Positions 17,267-26,571 are shown, counted from the stretch's first letter. The stretch: DNA of 64,000 nucleotides from Pseudomonas pseudonitroreducens (GCF_021603645.1 NZ_BQHJ01000004.1:434001-498000), one strand, 5' to 3'. Translations and numbers: made by a program. Notes: generated by a model not told the origin, from the letters alone.

Positions 17267-18409
17267 ATGACTGCGGCTGCCCTGACGGCAGATTCATCCA
17301 GCCTGAAAAGGCCTTCATCACGCTTCATTCACCTGTTGGGCGTGGCCGCGCTGCTGGCGCTGGCCGGCTGCGGTACTCGTGCGCCGAGCGTGCCTGAGCC
17401 GACGCCGGACGAGGTGCGTGGCAAACTGGCCAGGCTGATTCCCGCTGGTGCAGCGGACCGCCAGGGCTGGGCGAAGGACATCCAGGTCGCCTTCACCACC
17501 CAGCGCATTCCGGCGACCACCGAGAACCTCTGCTCGGTGGTGGCGATCACCGAGCAGGAGTCCAACTTCAAGGCCGACCCGCCCGTGCCGGGGCTGGGCA
17601 AGATCGCCCGCGCCGAGATCGACCGGCGGGCGAGCAAGGTCCACGTGCCGGGTTTCCTCATCGATACCGCGCTGGCACTGAAGTCGCCGAACGGCCGCAC
17701 CTACAGCCAACGGCTGGCCAGCGCAAAGACCGAGCGCGAGCTGAGCGCGATCTTCGATGACTTCATCGGCGGTGTGCCGCTGGGCCAGCAACTGTTTGGC
17801 CGCTTCAACCCGGTCCACACCGGCGGGCCGATGCAGGTCAGCATCGAATTTGCCCAGGCCCATGCCGACGGCTATCCGTACCCGGTGGATGGCAGCATTC
17901 GCCGCGAGGTGTTCAGCCGTCGTGGCGGCATGTACTTCGGCATCGCCCATCTGCTCGGCTACCCGGTGAACTACCCGCGCCAGCTGTACCGTTTCGCCGA
18001 CTTCAACGCCGGCTGGTACGCCAGCCGCAACGCCGCGTTCCAGCGAGTGGTATCGGATCTCACCGGCATCACCCTGGCGCTGGACGGGGACGTGATCCTC
18101 TACGGCAGCTATGACGCCGGCAGCACCGAGAAGGCGGTGCGCACCCTGGGGCCGAAGCTGGGCATGAGCGAGCGGGAAATTCGCCGCGACCTGGAGTTGG
18201 GCGACAAGCCGGAGTTCACCCAGTCAGAGCTCTACACCAAGGTCTTCGCCCTGGCCGAACGCTCCGCCGGCAAGTCGATGCCGCGGGCCATGCTGCCGGG
18301 CATCACGCTGCACAGCCCGAAGATCACTCGCCAGCTCACCACCGCGTGGTTCGCCCAGCGCGTGGACGAGCGCTACCAGCGCTGCCTGGGGCGGGTGCCG
18401 AAGGACTGA
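17267..18409 (+). CDS. DUF1615 lipoprotein
   Basis: A 380-residue lipoprotein with a signal peptide ending in LALAGC (Cys35), so it is lipidated and held in the envelope. The rest matches the DUF1615 family, with TEQESNFKADPPVPGL near residue 100 recalling the catalytic Glu region of lytic transglycosylase-like folds. The activity is not established. Preceded by AAGGAACGGACT as ribosome site. Confidence 0.85.
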   Translation: MTAAALTADSSSLKRPSSRFIHLLGVAALLALAGCGTRAPSVPEPTPDEVRGKLARLIPAGAADRQGWAKDIQVAFTTQRIPATTENLCSVVAITEQESNFKADPPVPGLGKIARAEIDRRASKVHVPGFLIDTALALKSPNGRTYSQRLASAKTERELSAIFDDFIGGVPLGQQLFGRFNPVHTGGPMQVSIEFAQAHADGYPYPVDGSIRREVFSRRGGMYFGIAHLLGYPVNYPRQLYRFADFNAGWYASRNAAFQRVVSDLTGITLALDGDVILYGSYDAGSTEKAVRTLGPKLGMSEREIRRDLELGDKPEFTQSELYTKVFALAERSAGKSMPRAMLPGITLHSPKITRQLTTAWFAQRVDERYQRCLGRVPKD

Positions 18410-18410
18410 A

Positions 18411-18707
18411 TCAGTCTCCCTCGGCGGGTTGGCAGATACCGTTGGCGCCCTTTGGCCCGGTGTAGGACACCGTGGCGCTGCCGTCGTCATTCAGGCTGAT
18501 GGAGATGGTCACGCCTTCTCCCTTGGCCTCGAGGTACTTGTCGTTCTTCTGCTTGACCTTGGCTTCCTTGCCGTTGATGTACACCGGCCCGCCCTCGTCG
18601 GTGTGGACCTGGATGTCGTTCGGGCAGTCGTAGTTGAGCATGGGGATGGCGGCAACAGCGGGCTGCACGGCGATCAGCAACAACGGAGCGATCAGTAGCG
18701 GTTTCAT
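18411..18707 (-). CDS. Small periplasmic protein of unknown function
   Basis: A 98-residue protein with a clear Sec signal (MKPLLIAPLLLIAVQPAVAA) and two cysteines (YDCPND, GICQPAE) that could form a disulfide after export. I do not recognise a family with confidence; similar small secreted proteins are common in Pseudomonas. It converges with the DUF1615 gene, ending one base apart. Confidence 0.75.
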   Translation of the reverse strand: MKPLLIAPLLLIAVQPAVAAIPMLNYDCPNDIQVHTDEGGPVYINGKEAKVKQKNDKYLEAKGEGVTISISLNDDGSATVSYTGPKGANGICQPAEGD

Positions 18708-18783
18708 GGCGTCTCCCGAAGAGGTGCGGACACGGCGCAAGGCCGCGCGGACAATCACAGCTTAGTGCAGACGTCGTGGCGCG

Positions 18784-19464
18784 CTAGAGCGGCAAGGGGC
18801 GCAGGCGCGTGGCTGGCTCCGGTTCGGTGCCGCGCAGGACGAGGCGGGTGATGGTCGCGGCAGCGGCTTCGAAATCAGCGGCATCCGGCTGTGCCTTGCC
18901 GGTGATCATCGCGATCTGCCAGTCGAAATCGACGTAGGTGCGGGTGGCGGCGGAGATGCTCAGCAGCAGGTGCTGCGGGTCCACCGGGGCGAGCAGACCA
19001 CGGTCGATCCAGGCGGCGATGCACTCCAGGCTGCGCCGCGATTCGGCCTGCAGGCGCTGCAGCCAGTCCGGTGGCAGGCGCGATGCGCCATGCAGCATTT
19101 CGCTGGCGAACACCTTGTAGGCATACGGCCACTGCCGGGCGATATGCAGGCGCGCGCGGATGTGCGCGGGCAGCGCCCAGGCCGGATCGTCGCATTCGCG
19201 CAACAGGGCCGAAGCCTCCATTACGGCGTCCACGACATTCTCCAGCAGGCGCAGGTAGAGGTTCTCCTTGCTCTGGAAGTAGTAGTAGACGTTGGACTTG
19301 GGCAGGTCGGCGCGGCTGGCGATGTCCTGGGTCTTGGCGGCGGCGAAGCCCTTCTCGGCGAACTCTTCGCCGGCCGCCAGCAGGATGCGCTGGCGATTGC
19401 GGTCACGGATGCTGAGGGCGGGGCGCTGGCGGCGGCGCGTCGAGGTGGGCGCGGTCTGGGGCAT
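18784..19464 (-). CDS. TetR-family transcriptional regulator (RutR-like)
   Basis: A 226-residue regulator. The N-terminal helix-turn-helix is in AEKGFAAAKTQDIASRADLPKSNVYYYF (part), preceded by a basic tail. The C-terminal domain with WPYAYKVFASEMLHGA resembles the RutR branch of TetR regulators. No divergent or co-directional target gene is close enough to suggest the ligand. Confidence 0.88.
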   Translation of the reverse strand: MPQTAPTSTRRRQRPALSIRDRNRQRILLAAGEEFAEKGFAAAKTQDIASRADLPKSNVYYYFQSKENLYLRLLENVVDAVMEASALLRECDDPAWALPAHIRARLHIARQWPYAYKVFASEMLHGASRLPPDWLQRLQAESRRSLECIAAWIDRGLLAPVDPQHLLLSISAATRTYVDFDWQIAMITGKAQPDAADFEAAAATITRLVLRGTEPEPATRLRPLPL

Positions 19465-19628
19465 GGGAAAGCATCGGGGCAGGGAAACGAGGTATCAGAA
19501 TATAACTTTCTATATAGCGCTGCCCAGCCGCCGGTCTCACTGGCGGATGGCCATTTATCCGCCATTAGATTGAACCCGATGTGTGACGAATCTGTCAGAG
19601 CCAGTCTGAAACCTAGGAAGGGTCTGAG

Positions 19629-20120
19629 ATGCTGTTCGTAGTCATGCTGGGCGGACGCCATCCGCGCGCGCGGATCGAGGTTCACGATGTGGCCTTCGTC
19701 ATCGGCGACAACCTGAAATCCACCTATGCGCAATTGCGCGAAGCCTGGTTTGGCAGCCCGGACGGCCTGCACATCGACTCCTGGCTGGAGGTGGATGGCG
19801 TGGAGGCTTATCGCGTCGAATTCAGTGATGCGCTGCCGGCACCGGGCGAGCAGCGGCTGTTCTTCGTCAACCTGGGGGGCTACGAGCTGGGCAGCTTCGG
19901 TGAGGCGCATCAGTACGTACTGGTGGCCGCTCGCGATGCCGCCGACGCCAAGGCACGCGCCAAGCGCCGCATGCCGCGCAGCTGGGACAAGGCGCACACC
20001 GACGCGGTGATCGACGTCGACGACTGCATTGCCGTCGACCAGGTTGGCGGGCGCTATGTGCACCTGGTGGAGGGCGAGAGCCGCGGCATCGTGCAGCGCA
20101 GCGACTACATCGTGTTGTGA
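19629..20120 (+). CDS. DUF1543 family protein
   Basis: A 163-residue protein beginning MLFVVMLGGRHPRARIEVHDVAF, the DUF1543 signature. It has two copies of the short alpha/beta unit (second around FVNLGGYELGSFGEAHQYVL). It has no signal peptide and no recognisable active site. Function is unknown. Confidence 0.8.
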   Translation: MLFVVMLGGRHPRARIEVHDVAFVIGDNLKSTYAQLREAWFGSPDGLHIDSWLEVDGVEAYRVEFSDALPAPGEQRLFFVNLGGYELGSFGEAHQYVLVAARDAADAKARAKRRMPRSWDKAHTDAVIDVDDCIAVDQVGGRYVHLVEGESRGIVQRSDYIVL

Positions 20121-20200
20121 GCCTTCATGGTACTGACACGGCCCTGTCATAAAACCTGACGTATAAGGGGCGCACAGCCGACCCCCGTGCCGAGGTAGCA

Positions 20201-20614
20201 ATGACCGAGAAACGCCGAGTCCTGTTCGTCTGCGTCGCCAACGACGCCCGCTCGCCGATGGCAGAAGCACTGCTGCGGCACACCGACGGCGAACACTTCG
20301 AAGCCTTCAGCGCGGGTGTCCACCCGACCGCCATCGACCCGCGCGCCCGTGAAGTGCTGGAGCACGCCGGGATTTCCAGCGAAGGCCTGCGCAGCAAGTC
20401 CATCGACGAATTCCGCGGCCAGCATTTCGATTACCTGATCGACCTGTGCGACAAGTCCAGCGACGAGGGCGACGAGCTGCCGGCTTCCAGCCAGGTGCTC
20501 GTGTGGAACTTCGTCGACCCGGCCCACAGCGAGCAGCACGACCCGTTCCGCCACACCCTGCAGGAAATCAGCGATCGCCTGAAACTCTTCGAAATGGTGA
20601 AGAACCGCGACTGA
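20201..20614 (+). CDS. Low-molecular-weight phosphatase / ArsC-like protein
   Basis: A 137-residue protein with the CX5RS phosphatase loop (Cys11 to Arg17-Ser18 in VCVANDARSP) and the DPA acid loop near residue 106 (FVDPAHSEQHDPF). This matches the thioredoxin-coupled ArsC/LMW-PTP family. True arsenate reductases need two more cysteines for the relay; only Cys83 is present, so arsenate reduction is doubtful and a phosphatase or glutathione-type mechanism is possible. No arsenic genes are nearby. Confidence 0.8.
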   Translation: MTEKRRVLFVCVANDARSPMAEALLRHTDGEHFEAFSAGVHPTAIDPRAREVLEHAGISSEGLRSKSIDEFRGQHFDYLIDLCDKSSDEGDELPASSQVLVWNFVDPAHSEQHDPFRHTLQEISDRLKLFEMVKNRD

Positions 20615-20632
20615 CGTTTCTGGCGATGCAAA

Positions 20633-20668
20633 AAGCAGAAAGCCCGCACGGATGCGGGCTTTCTGCTT
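20633..20668 (+). terminator. Terminator hairpin after the ArsC-like gene
   Basis: A perfect 16-base-pair stem (AAGCAGAAAGCCCGCA, loop CGGA, mirror arm) lies 19 bases after the stop. The A/T-rich outer stem serves as the pairing run; there is no long T tract beyond it. The remainder of the 344-base gap up to 20958 shows no gene or clear motif. Confidence 0.8.
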
Positions 20669-20958
20669 CGTAGGCCACAGGATTCGCCGTTGCCTGGGGA
20701 GGATTGGCGGCGGATGTCCGTGTAGATGGGGCGCTGGTCCTTCAGCGCCAGGGCATTCTGTTGGAATTGCGTGACAGGGTGGTGACTGTCCGGTGAACAG
20801 GTGATGGCAGTGTGCTTTCGGTCCTGTATCACTCGGCGGCATGAGCACTATCGATCCCGACAAGTGGTCAGGCGGGGAGTGCGTCGATAGAGTCACCGTC
20901 AAAGTCATGTCCGCGGCGTTGCATCCTTGGCGCCTGCGCGACCCGAATCGGAGTGCTT

Positions 20959-21954
20959 ATGAAGTCCCTGTCAGATGTTGCTTTCTCCATGCTCGACCTG
21001 GTGCCCGTACGTGACCAGGGCACCGCTGCCGAGGCGTTGAACAACGCCGTCGAGGTTGCCCGGCACGTCGAGCGCCTGGGCTTTTCCCGCTACTGGCTGG
21101 CGGAGCACCACAACATGGACGGTATCGCCAGCTCGGCCACCGCCGTGTTGATCGGCCATATTGCCGGCAAGACCGAGCGCATTCGCGTCGGCTCCGGCGG
21201 GGTGATGCTGCCCAACCATCCGCCGCTGGTGGTGGCGGAAAACTTTGGCACTCTGGAAACGCTGTATCCGGGTCGTATCGACCTCGGCCTTGGCCGGGCG
21301 CCCGGTGCCGATCAGGCGACCATGCGTGCGCTGCGCCGTGACCGCCTAGGCGACGGCGCGGACTTCCCCGAGCAGGTTGCCGAGCTGGAAATGCTCCTCG
21401 GCCCGCGCCGTTCGCAGCAATCGCTGCTGGCCATTCCGGGGGAGGGCACCAACGTGCCGATCTGGCTGCTCGGCTCCAGCCTGTTCAGCGCACATCTGGC
21501 GGCGCAAAAGGGCTTGCCCTACGCCTTCGCCTCGCACTTCGCACCGCGCTATCTGCACGACGCGCTGCGCATCTACCGCGAGAACTTCCAGCCCTCGGCA
21601 GTGCTCGACAAGCCGTACGCCATGATCGGCGTACCGCTGGTGGCGGCCCCGACCGACGAGGAAGCCGAATACCTGGCGACCACCGCGTTCCAGCGCGTGC
21701 TGTCGCTGATCCGTGGCGACAGCCTGAAGCAGAAACCGCCGGTCAAGAGCATGGCCGGCCTGTGGCTGCCCCATGAGCAGGAGGCGGTGGGCAACTTCTT
21801 CGGCCTGGCGGTGATCGGTGGCCCGGAGAAGGTGCGCAGCCGCCTGGAAATCCTGCTGGAGCAGACTGGTGTGGACGAGATCATCTTCACCAGCGATATC
21901 TACGACCACGAGCTGCGCCTGCGTTCGCTGGAGATCGTCGCCGGCCTGCGCTGA
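20959..21954 (+). CDS. Luciferase-like (LLM class) flavin monooxygenase
   Basis: A 331-residue single-component bacterial-luciferase-like protein of the YhbW type: N-terminal [15 protein letters not shown], the [10 protein letters not shown] block, [17 protein letters not shown], and [14 protein letters not shown]. These bind FMN, and the substrate is unknown. The ATG at 20959 is preceded by GGAG at 6 bases; a GTG two codons upstream is possible. No partner reductase is nearby. Confidence 0.88.
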   Translation: MKSLSDVAFSMLDLVPVRDQGTAAEALNNAVEVARHVERLGFSRYWLAEHHNMDGIASSATAVLIGHIAGKTERIRVGSGGVMLPNHPPLVVAENFGTLETLYPGRIDLGLGRAPGADQATMRALRRDRLGDGADFPEQVAELEMLLGPRRSQQSLLAIPGEGTNVPIWLLGSSLFSAHLAAQKGLPYAFASHFAPRYLHDALRIYRENFQPSAVLDKPYAMIGVPLVAAPTDEEAEYLATTAFQRVLSLIRGDSLKQKPPVKSMAGLWLPHEQEAVGNFFGLAVIGGPEKVRSRLEILLEQTGVDEIIFTSDIYDHELRLRSLEIVAGLR

Positions 21955-21978
21955 TCGCTCCCTCGAGCGGATAGGTTC

Positions 21979-22048
21979 TGTAGGAGCGAGCTTGCTCGCG
22001 AACAACCCTCTCAGCGGGGGCCGGTTCGCGAGCAAGCTCGCTCCTACA
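21979..22048. repeat. REP inverted pair 1
   Basis: TGTAGGAGCGAGCTTGCTCG continues into CGAA and is mirrored by TTCGCGAGCAAGCTCGCTCC at 22025-22048. This is the Pseudomonas REP palindrome in a head-to-head pair. It lies 24 bases after the monooxygenase gene and may act as a mRNA-stabilising or terminator structure. Confidence 0.9.
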
Positions 22049-22075
22049 GGTGCATGCCAGATTGTGGCCGGTGGG

Positions 22076-22166
22076 GTAGGAGCGGACTTCGTCCGCGATC
22101 GCGTCACCATCGTTCCAATCGACCAGGGAGCGGGGAAAGACATCGCGGACAGAGTCCGCTCCTACA
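22076..22166. repeat. REP-like inverted pair 2 (variant core)
   Basis: TAGGAGCGGACTTCGTCCGC (from 22077) is mirrored by GCGGACAGAGTCCGCTCCTA (to 22165). The core differs from the neighbouring REP pair (GGACTTCGTCC instead of GAGCTTGCTC), so two REP subfamilies are side by side here. Confidence 0.85.
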
Positions 22167-22181
22167 GCGGCGGCGTGGGCT

Positions 22182-22550
22182 TCAGGCCTGCCCGTCGTCC
22201 TGCTTCTTCAGCAGGTCGGCCAGCCCGGCCAGTCCCTTGTGGGTGACCTTCGGCCCCTTGTTCCCGGCGTCGTTGCCGTTCTGGTAATGCAGGTCCACCT
22301 GCCGCTGGTGCTCGTTGTCGTGGCAATAGAGGCACAGCAGCTCCCAGTTGGAGCCGTCTTCGGGATTGTTGTCGTGGTTGTGGTCGCGGTGGTGGACGGT
22401 CAGTTCGCGCAGGCGCACGCCGCTGAACTCGCGGCCGCAGCGACCGCAGATCCAGGGGTACATCTTCAGGGCCTTTTCGCGGTAGCTGGTTTCGCGGCGG
22501 CGTTGGGCTTCGGCGAGGACGGCGTCGACTTTACTGGTGGGCTGGTTCAT
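22182..22550 (-). CDS. YajD-family HNH nuclease
   Basis: A 122-residue HNH protein. Zinc cysteines are seen in CGRCGREFSG and CLYCHDNEH, and the catalytic core in LTVHHRDHNHDNNPEDGSNW. The family is small and conserved in proteobacteria, and its cellular role is not established. The chosen ATG matches the family N-terminus MNQPTSKVD. Confidence 0.88.
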   Translation of the reverse strand: MNQPTSKVDAVLAEAQRRRETSYREKALKMYPWICGRCGREFSGVRLRELTVHHRDHNHDNNPEDGSNWELLCLYCHDNEHQRQVDLHYQNGNDAGNKGPKVTHKGLAGLADLLKKQDDGQA

Positions 22551-22608
22551 GGCTCGTTGAGGCAGGAAGGAAACGGACCTCCAGCATAGGTCCGTGCCCG
22601 CGCGCTGG

Positions 22609-23058
22609 CTACGGCCGGGGCGTATCCGGGCGCGACCAGATCCACAGATTGCCAACCGCCATACCGAGGATCACGGCGTACAGCCAGATGCCGTGGGGCA
22701 GGGTGATCAGCATGATCGCCAGGGCGGCGAGCATCGCCAGGCTGGCACTGATCTTGGCGCGGCGGGCAACGGCGCGGCCATTGCGCCAGTTGTGCAGGAT
22801 CGGGCCGAACAGCCGGTGGTTCTCCAGCCAGGCGGACAACCGCGGCGAACTCTTCGAGGCAGCCCACGCAGCCAACAGCACGAACTCGGTGGTCGGTAGC
22901 CCCGGCACCACCAGCCCCACCATGCCGACGCCGAGGCTGGTGTAGGCGAGCAACGCGAAGGCGAGCCGCGCCAGGCGCGAGCGTGCCGGGCCGAACGGCG
23001 TGGCGCGCGCTCCGGCGACGGGCGCGCGCTCGATGGCCTCAGACGGCGGCGGGTGCAC
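22609..23058 (-). CDS. YbaN-like DUF454 membrane protein
   Basis: About 149 residues with two or three hydrophobic helices and the DUF454 signature LGVGMVGLVVPGLPTTEFVLLA (part) followed by ENHRLFGPILHNWR. Function is unknown. There is no in-frame ATG near the family start, so the GTG at 23058, overlapping the heme oxygenase gene by 20 bases, is the best guess. In several Pseudomonas this family sits beside heme oxygenase genes. Confidence 0.75.
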   Translation of the reverse strand: MHPPPSEAIERAPVAGARATPFGPARSRLARLAFALLAYTSLGVGMVGLVVPGLPTTEFVLLAAWAASKSSPRLSAWLENHRLFGPILHNWRNGRAVARRAKISASLAMLAALAIMLITLPHGIWLYAVILGMAVGNLWIWSRPDTPRP

Positions 23059-23638
23059 TGTCGTAGCTGTGCTGCAGCAGATGGGCGAAGCGTTCGAAGG
23101 CGGCGATGGCACCGGCTTCGGCTTCACGCTCTTCGGCTTCGCTGAGCTCCAGGGCGTCGAGGGTGCGGGTGAAGCGTTTCCAGCCTTCGGCGCGACCACC
23201 CTCGGGTTCGCCCAGGTGGCGCGCGCCGGTGTTTTCGTCCAGACCCATGGCGGCGACGCGCTTGATCAGAAACGCAGCGCCCAGCTTGGAACCTTCGGAG
23301 ACGAACAGCCAGCCCAGAGCGTGGGCCAGACTCGGCTTGTCGACGGCGCCGGCAACCGGAGCGGGGACTTCGGTGTCCAGGTCGGCCAGGTCCAGGCGGG
23401 CCTGTTCCGCGCGGCAGCGCTGCGGCAGGTCGGGGAAGATCTTGCCCAGTTCAGCATCCTGGTACAGGGCTTGAAGCTCGGACTGGAACAGGTACTGGGC
23501 GACCACGAAGCGGGCAAAGCGTTCGCGGCTGGAGAAGGGCTCGCGGGCCTTCACGGCGTGGTCGAGACGCTCGTGGGGGGCGTGGGTCAGCGCATTCAGG
23601 CGCTGCGAGCGCAGGGCGGGGAGTTCCAGGGTGGTCAT
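23039..23638 (-). CDS. hemO: Heme oxygenase (HemO/PigA type)
   Basis: About 199 residues of the bacterial heme oxygenase family. The N-terminal histidine in THAPHERLDHAV is the expected heme ligand, and the distal helix glycines appear in LGWLFVSEGSKLGAAFL. The enzyme opens heme to biliverdin, CO and iron. It lies downstream of the heme receptor gene on the same strand. An ATG two codons earlier (23644) is equally possible. Confidence 0.9.
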   Translation of the reverse strand: MTTLELPALRSQRLNALTHAPHERLDHAVKAREPFSSRERFARFVVAQYLFQSELQALYQDAELGKIFPDLPQRCRAEQARLDLADLDTEVPAPVAGAVDKPSLAHALGWLFVSEGSKLGAAFLIKRVAAMGLDENTGARHLGEPEGGRAEGWKRFTRTLDALELSEAEEREAEAGAIAAFERFAHLLQHSYDSAPAAV

Positions 23639-23742
23639 GTCCAATTCCTTGAAATTACAGGTCTTTACAGACGAGACGAACGAGTTCGGGGAAAGCGTAA
23701 AGATTGTCGGGTGTTCAATGGGGGATGCCGGAGCGAGGCTGG

Positions 23743-23806
23743 TTCGCGAGCAAGCTCGCTCCTACAGGGCCTGGTGTTGCTTGCAGGAGCGAGCTTGCTC
23801 GCGAAC
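23743..23806. repeat. REP inverted pair 3
   Basis: TTCGCGAGCAAGCTCGCTCC (from 23743) faces AGGAGCGAGCTTGCTCGCGA (to 23805) with about 15 bases between. It lies between the TonB receptor stop and the heme oxygenase start, in 200 bases without other features. Confidence 0.88.
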
Positions 23807-23851
23807 AGAGCTGGCACGAGGTTCACCAGGAATCCCGTGCCAATCTGTGCA

Positions 23852-26449
23852 TCAGATATCCCACACCAGGTTGATCGCGAAGTTACGCCCCGGCTGAGTC
23901 AGGCGGTCGAGGTTGGCCGGAGCCAGTACCGCTGCTTCGCCGACGCCGTCGTAGCCGCGCACGTCATCCCACAGCCAGTACTTCTTGTCGGTGAGGTTGT
24001 ACAGGCCGGCGTTCAGCGTCAGGTCGTCGGTCAGCTTGTAGTAACCGGTCAGGTCGAGGATGCCGAAGCCCGGGGTCTTGAACTGGCTGCTGGTGCCGTC
24101 GGGGGCGTTGAACTGGGTGTCGTCCACGCGGTTCTTGCGCTTGACCAGCGTCCAGTCGAGCAGGGCGCCATAGCGGCCGGCCTGTTCGTCGTAGCTCAGG
24201 CCGAACACGCCGGTGAGCGGGTTGACACTGTTGATCGGTTCGCCGGTGTCCTTGTTGCGGCCGTAGGCGTAAGCCACCGAGCCCTTGGTGTAGAGGCCCT
24301 GCGGCGCACCGAAGGCGCCCAGTTCCAGGCGGCCTTTCAGCTCCACGCCCTTGATGATGGCGTGCTTGATGTTGTTGCTGGTGAAGGTCGGCTCGTCGTA
24401 GCCGGGGGTGATGGCATCTTCGTTGATGAAGTCGCGGTACTTGTTATAGAAGACCGCCACGTCGAACGAGCCTTCCTCGAAGTTGCCGCGCAGACCGGTC
24501 TCGTAGCTCTGGCTGCGTTCGGGGTCCAGGTCCGGGTTCGGCTCCACACGGTAGCCCGCGCCGGGGTTGTCGAAGCGGCCGTAGAGCGCCTTCGCGGTCG
24601 GGGTGCGGAAGCCCTGGGCGTATTGCCCGTACCACAGGTAGTTGTCGTTGAACGCGTAGGTCACGCCGAGCTTGGGCGAGAGCTGGTGCCAGCTCTTGTC
24701 TTCGCTGCTGACGTCGCCTTCGCCGCTCTGGTCGACGGTCTTGAGGAACTCGTCGGTGACGTGGGGCTTCAGGCGGGTGTGGTCATAGCGCAGGCCGGGC
24801 AGGAAGGTCCAGTCGTTCCAGCGGATCTCGTCCTGGGCAAAGAGCGCATAGGTGTCGATGGTCGGGTCGGGAAAGTCGCTGCTGCGGGCCAGGGTATCGG
24901 TGGCGCTGGGCGCACCGATGGCGGTGCAGCCGCGGCCGACGGCGAGGCAGGTGCCGGTGCCTTCGCGGTAGCCGGTGACCTTCTGGCGCTTGAGGGTGGT
25001 GCCGTAGGTCAGCAGGTGGTCGGTGTCGCCCAGGGCGAAGGCCTTGTCCATCTGCAGGTCGAACACCCACTGGCGTTCCTTGTACAGGGTATCGCGGGTC
25101 CGCAGCACCTTGCGGGTCATCGGGTAGTAGAACTCATCGGTGCTCTGGTCGGTCTTCGCCACCTGGTAGTTGAAGGTCCACTTCAGGTGATCGGCTACCG
25201 CGCTGTCCAGCAGCATCTGGTGTTCCAGGCCGTAGCGCTCGCGGGTGATGGTGTCGTTGCCGGTACGCCACTGGTACATGCCGCCGGGCAGCACGCTGGG
25301 CGGCAGCGCCGGGCCGCCATTGTTGTAGGGGCCGCCATAGGCGCTCTTCTGGTCGGTGTCGACGTCGTCCTTGTACTTCTCGTAGACCAGGCCGAAGCGG
25401 CTGCCTTCGGCGTAGTTCCAGCCCAGCTTGGCCAGCACGTTGGTGGTGCGCACGTCTTCCGGGTTGGCCTCGGTGCGCGACAGGCCGGTGCCGCCGGTGC
25501 TGCCGTAGGACTCGGTCTCGTGGCCGTTGCGCTGGCTCAGGTGCAGCAGGCCGTCGAAGGTGTCGAGGCGGCCGGCGACGGTGGCGGAGGTCAGCCAGCT
25601 GTCATCGGCGGAGCTGTAGCCGGTCTTCAGGCGCGCGCCGACGTCCTGGCCATCCTTGATGATGTCGTCCGGGTCGAGGGTGAAGTAGCTCACCGCGCCG
25701 CCGATGGCGTTGCTGCCGTACAGGGCCGAGGCCGGACCGCGCAGCACTTCGACGCGCTTGACGATTTCCGGGTCGACGTAGTTGCGTTCGGTCTGCGCGT
25801 AGGGGCCGTTGAAGAAGCTGTTGGGAATCTCGACGCCATCGATCTGCGTCAGCACGCGGTCGCCGTCGATGCCGCGGATGTTGTAGCCGGTGATGCCGGC
25901 ACGGTTGCCGGTGCCGCCGACAGAGACGCCGGGCATGTCGCGCACCAGCTCCTTGATGGTGTTGACGTTCTTGCGGTCCAGCTCGTCGCGGCCCACCACG
26001 TTCACCGTGGACGGTACCGAGGTGACGCTCTGCGCCTGGCGGGTGGCGGTGACGGTCAGCGGTTGCATCTCGGACACCGAGGACAGGTTGCGTTCGAGGA
26101 TCACATTGCGCGGGCCGAGCTGGCGCACGGTGAGGCCGGTGCCGCCGAGCAGGGTCTTCAGCGCGCGCTCCGCCGGCAGGCGGCCGCTGACGCCCGGGGA
26201 CTCCACGCCATCCGCCAGGTCGCCGGCCACGCCTACCTGCCAGCCGGTCACCGCGCTGAATGCGTTGAGTGCCTGGGGCAACGGTTGGCGGCCGATGTCG
26301 AAGCTGTAGCCAGCCTGGGTCTGGCTGGCTTCGGCGGCGAGGGCGGAGGTGGCCGGCAGGTTGGCGAGGCCGATGGACAGGGCAAGCAGCGAGATGCTGG
26401 CCGGCGCGGACAGCCGGCGCAGAGGGGCACGCGAAGAAGCAATGGTCAT
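23852..26449 (-). CDS. TonB-dependent heme receptor with STN signalling domain (HxuA/HasR-like)
   Basis: An 865-residue outer-membrane receptor. Signal peptide to about residue 39 (TSALAAEA), STN domain (about 48-115) that talks to the anti-sigma factor, plug domain (about 135-260), then the beta barrel. FRTP and NPDL near residues 610-640 correspond to the FRAP/NPNL boxes of heme receptors, and the last residue is preceded by aromatic/hydrophobic strand residues (NLVWDI). Together with the adjacent ECF sigma/FecR pair and heme oxygenase it forms a cell-surface-signalling heme uptake system. Confidence 0.9.
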   Translation of the reverse strand: MTIASSRAPLRRLSAPASISLLALSIGLANLPATSALAAEASQTQAGYSFDIGRQPLPQALNAFSAVTGWQVGVAGDLADGVESPGVSGRLPAERALKTLLGGTGLTVRQLGPRNVILERNLSSVSEMQPLTVTATRQAQSVTSVPSTVNVVGRDELDRKNVNTIKELVRDMPGVSVGGTGNRAGITGYNIRGIDGDRVLTQIDGVEIPNSFFNGPYAQTERNYVDPEIVKRVEVLRGPASALYGSNAIGGAVSYFTLDPDDIIKDGQDVGARLKTGYSSADDSWLTSATVAGRLDTFDGLLHLSQRNGHETESYGSTGGTGLSRTEANPEDVRTTNVLAKLGWNYAEGSRFGLVYEKYKDDVDTDQKSAYGGPYNNGGPALPPSVLPGGMYQWRTGNDTITRERYGLEHQMLLDSAVADHLKWTFNYQVAKTDQSTDEFYYPMTRKVLRTRDTLYKERQWVFDLQMDKAFALGDTDHLLTYGTTLKRQKVTGYREGTGTCLAVGRGCTAIGAPSATDTLARSSDFPDPTIDTYALFAQDEIRWNDWTFLPGLRYDHTRLKPHVTDEFLKTVDQSGEGDVSSEDKSWHQLSPKLGVTYAFNDNYLWYGQYAQGFRTPTAKALYGRFDNPGAGYRVEPNPDLDPERSQSYETGLRGNFEEGSFDVAVFYNKYRDFINEDAITPGYDEPTFTSNNIKHAIIKGVELKGRLELGAFGAPQGLYTKGSVAYAYGRNKDTGEPINSVNPLTGVFGLSYDEQAGRYGALLDWTLVKRKNRVDDTQFNAPDGTSSQFKTPGFGILDLTGYYKLTDDLTLNAGLYNLTDKKYWLWDDVRGYDGVGEAAVLAPANLDRLTQPGRNFAINLVWDI

Positions 26450-26475
26450 CGAAGGGCTCTCTTAGTCAGTCTTTG

Positions 26476-26495
26476 TTCGCATTCGTAAATGCGAA
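26476..26495. promoter_or_regulatory. Perfect palindrome upstream of the heme receptor gene
   Basis: TTCGCATT-CGTA-AATGCGAA is a perfect 8-base dyad placed 27 bases upstream of the receptor start, in an A/T-rich patch that must hold its promoter. It does not match the Fur consensus well. It may be a site for another regulator or a leader hairpin. Confidence 0.55.
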
Positions 26496-26571
26496 TCTAT
26501 TGCATTGGCTTCTGACTAAACGAACGAGCCTTTCGAATCGCGTAAAAATACTTTCCGTTCAGGAGCGGTGA

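Noticed and set aside
21979-22166. CRISPR array
   Set aside because: The repeats are inverted REP pairs of two subfamilies with no regular spacing or spacers.
23000-26488. A 1162-codon open frame on the plus strand opposite the heme receptor gene
   Set aside because: It is antisense to a complete TonB receptor with motifs in order, and its translation is Val/Gly/Ala-rich without any domain, as expected for GC-rich antisense frames.
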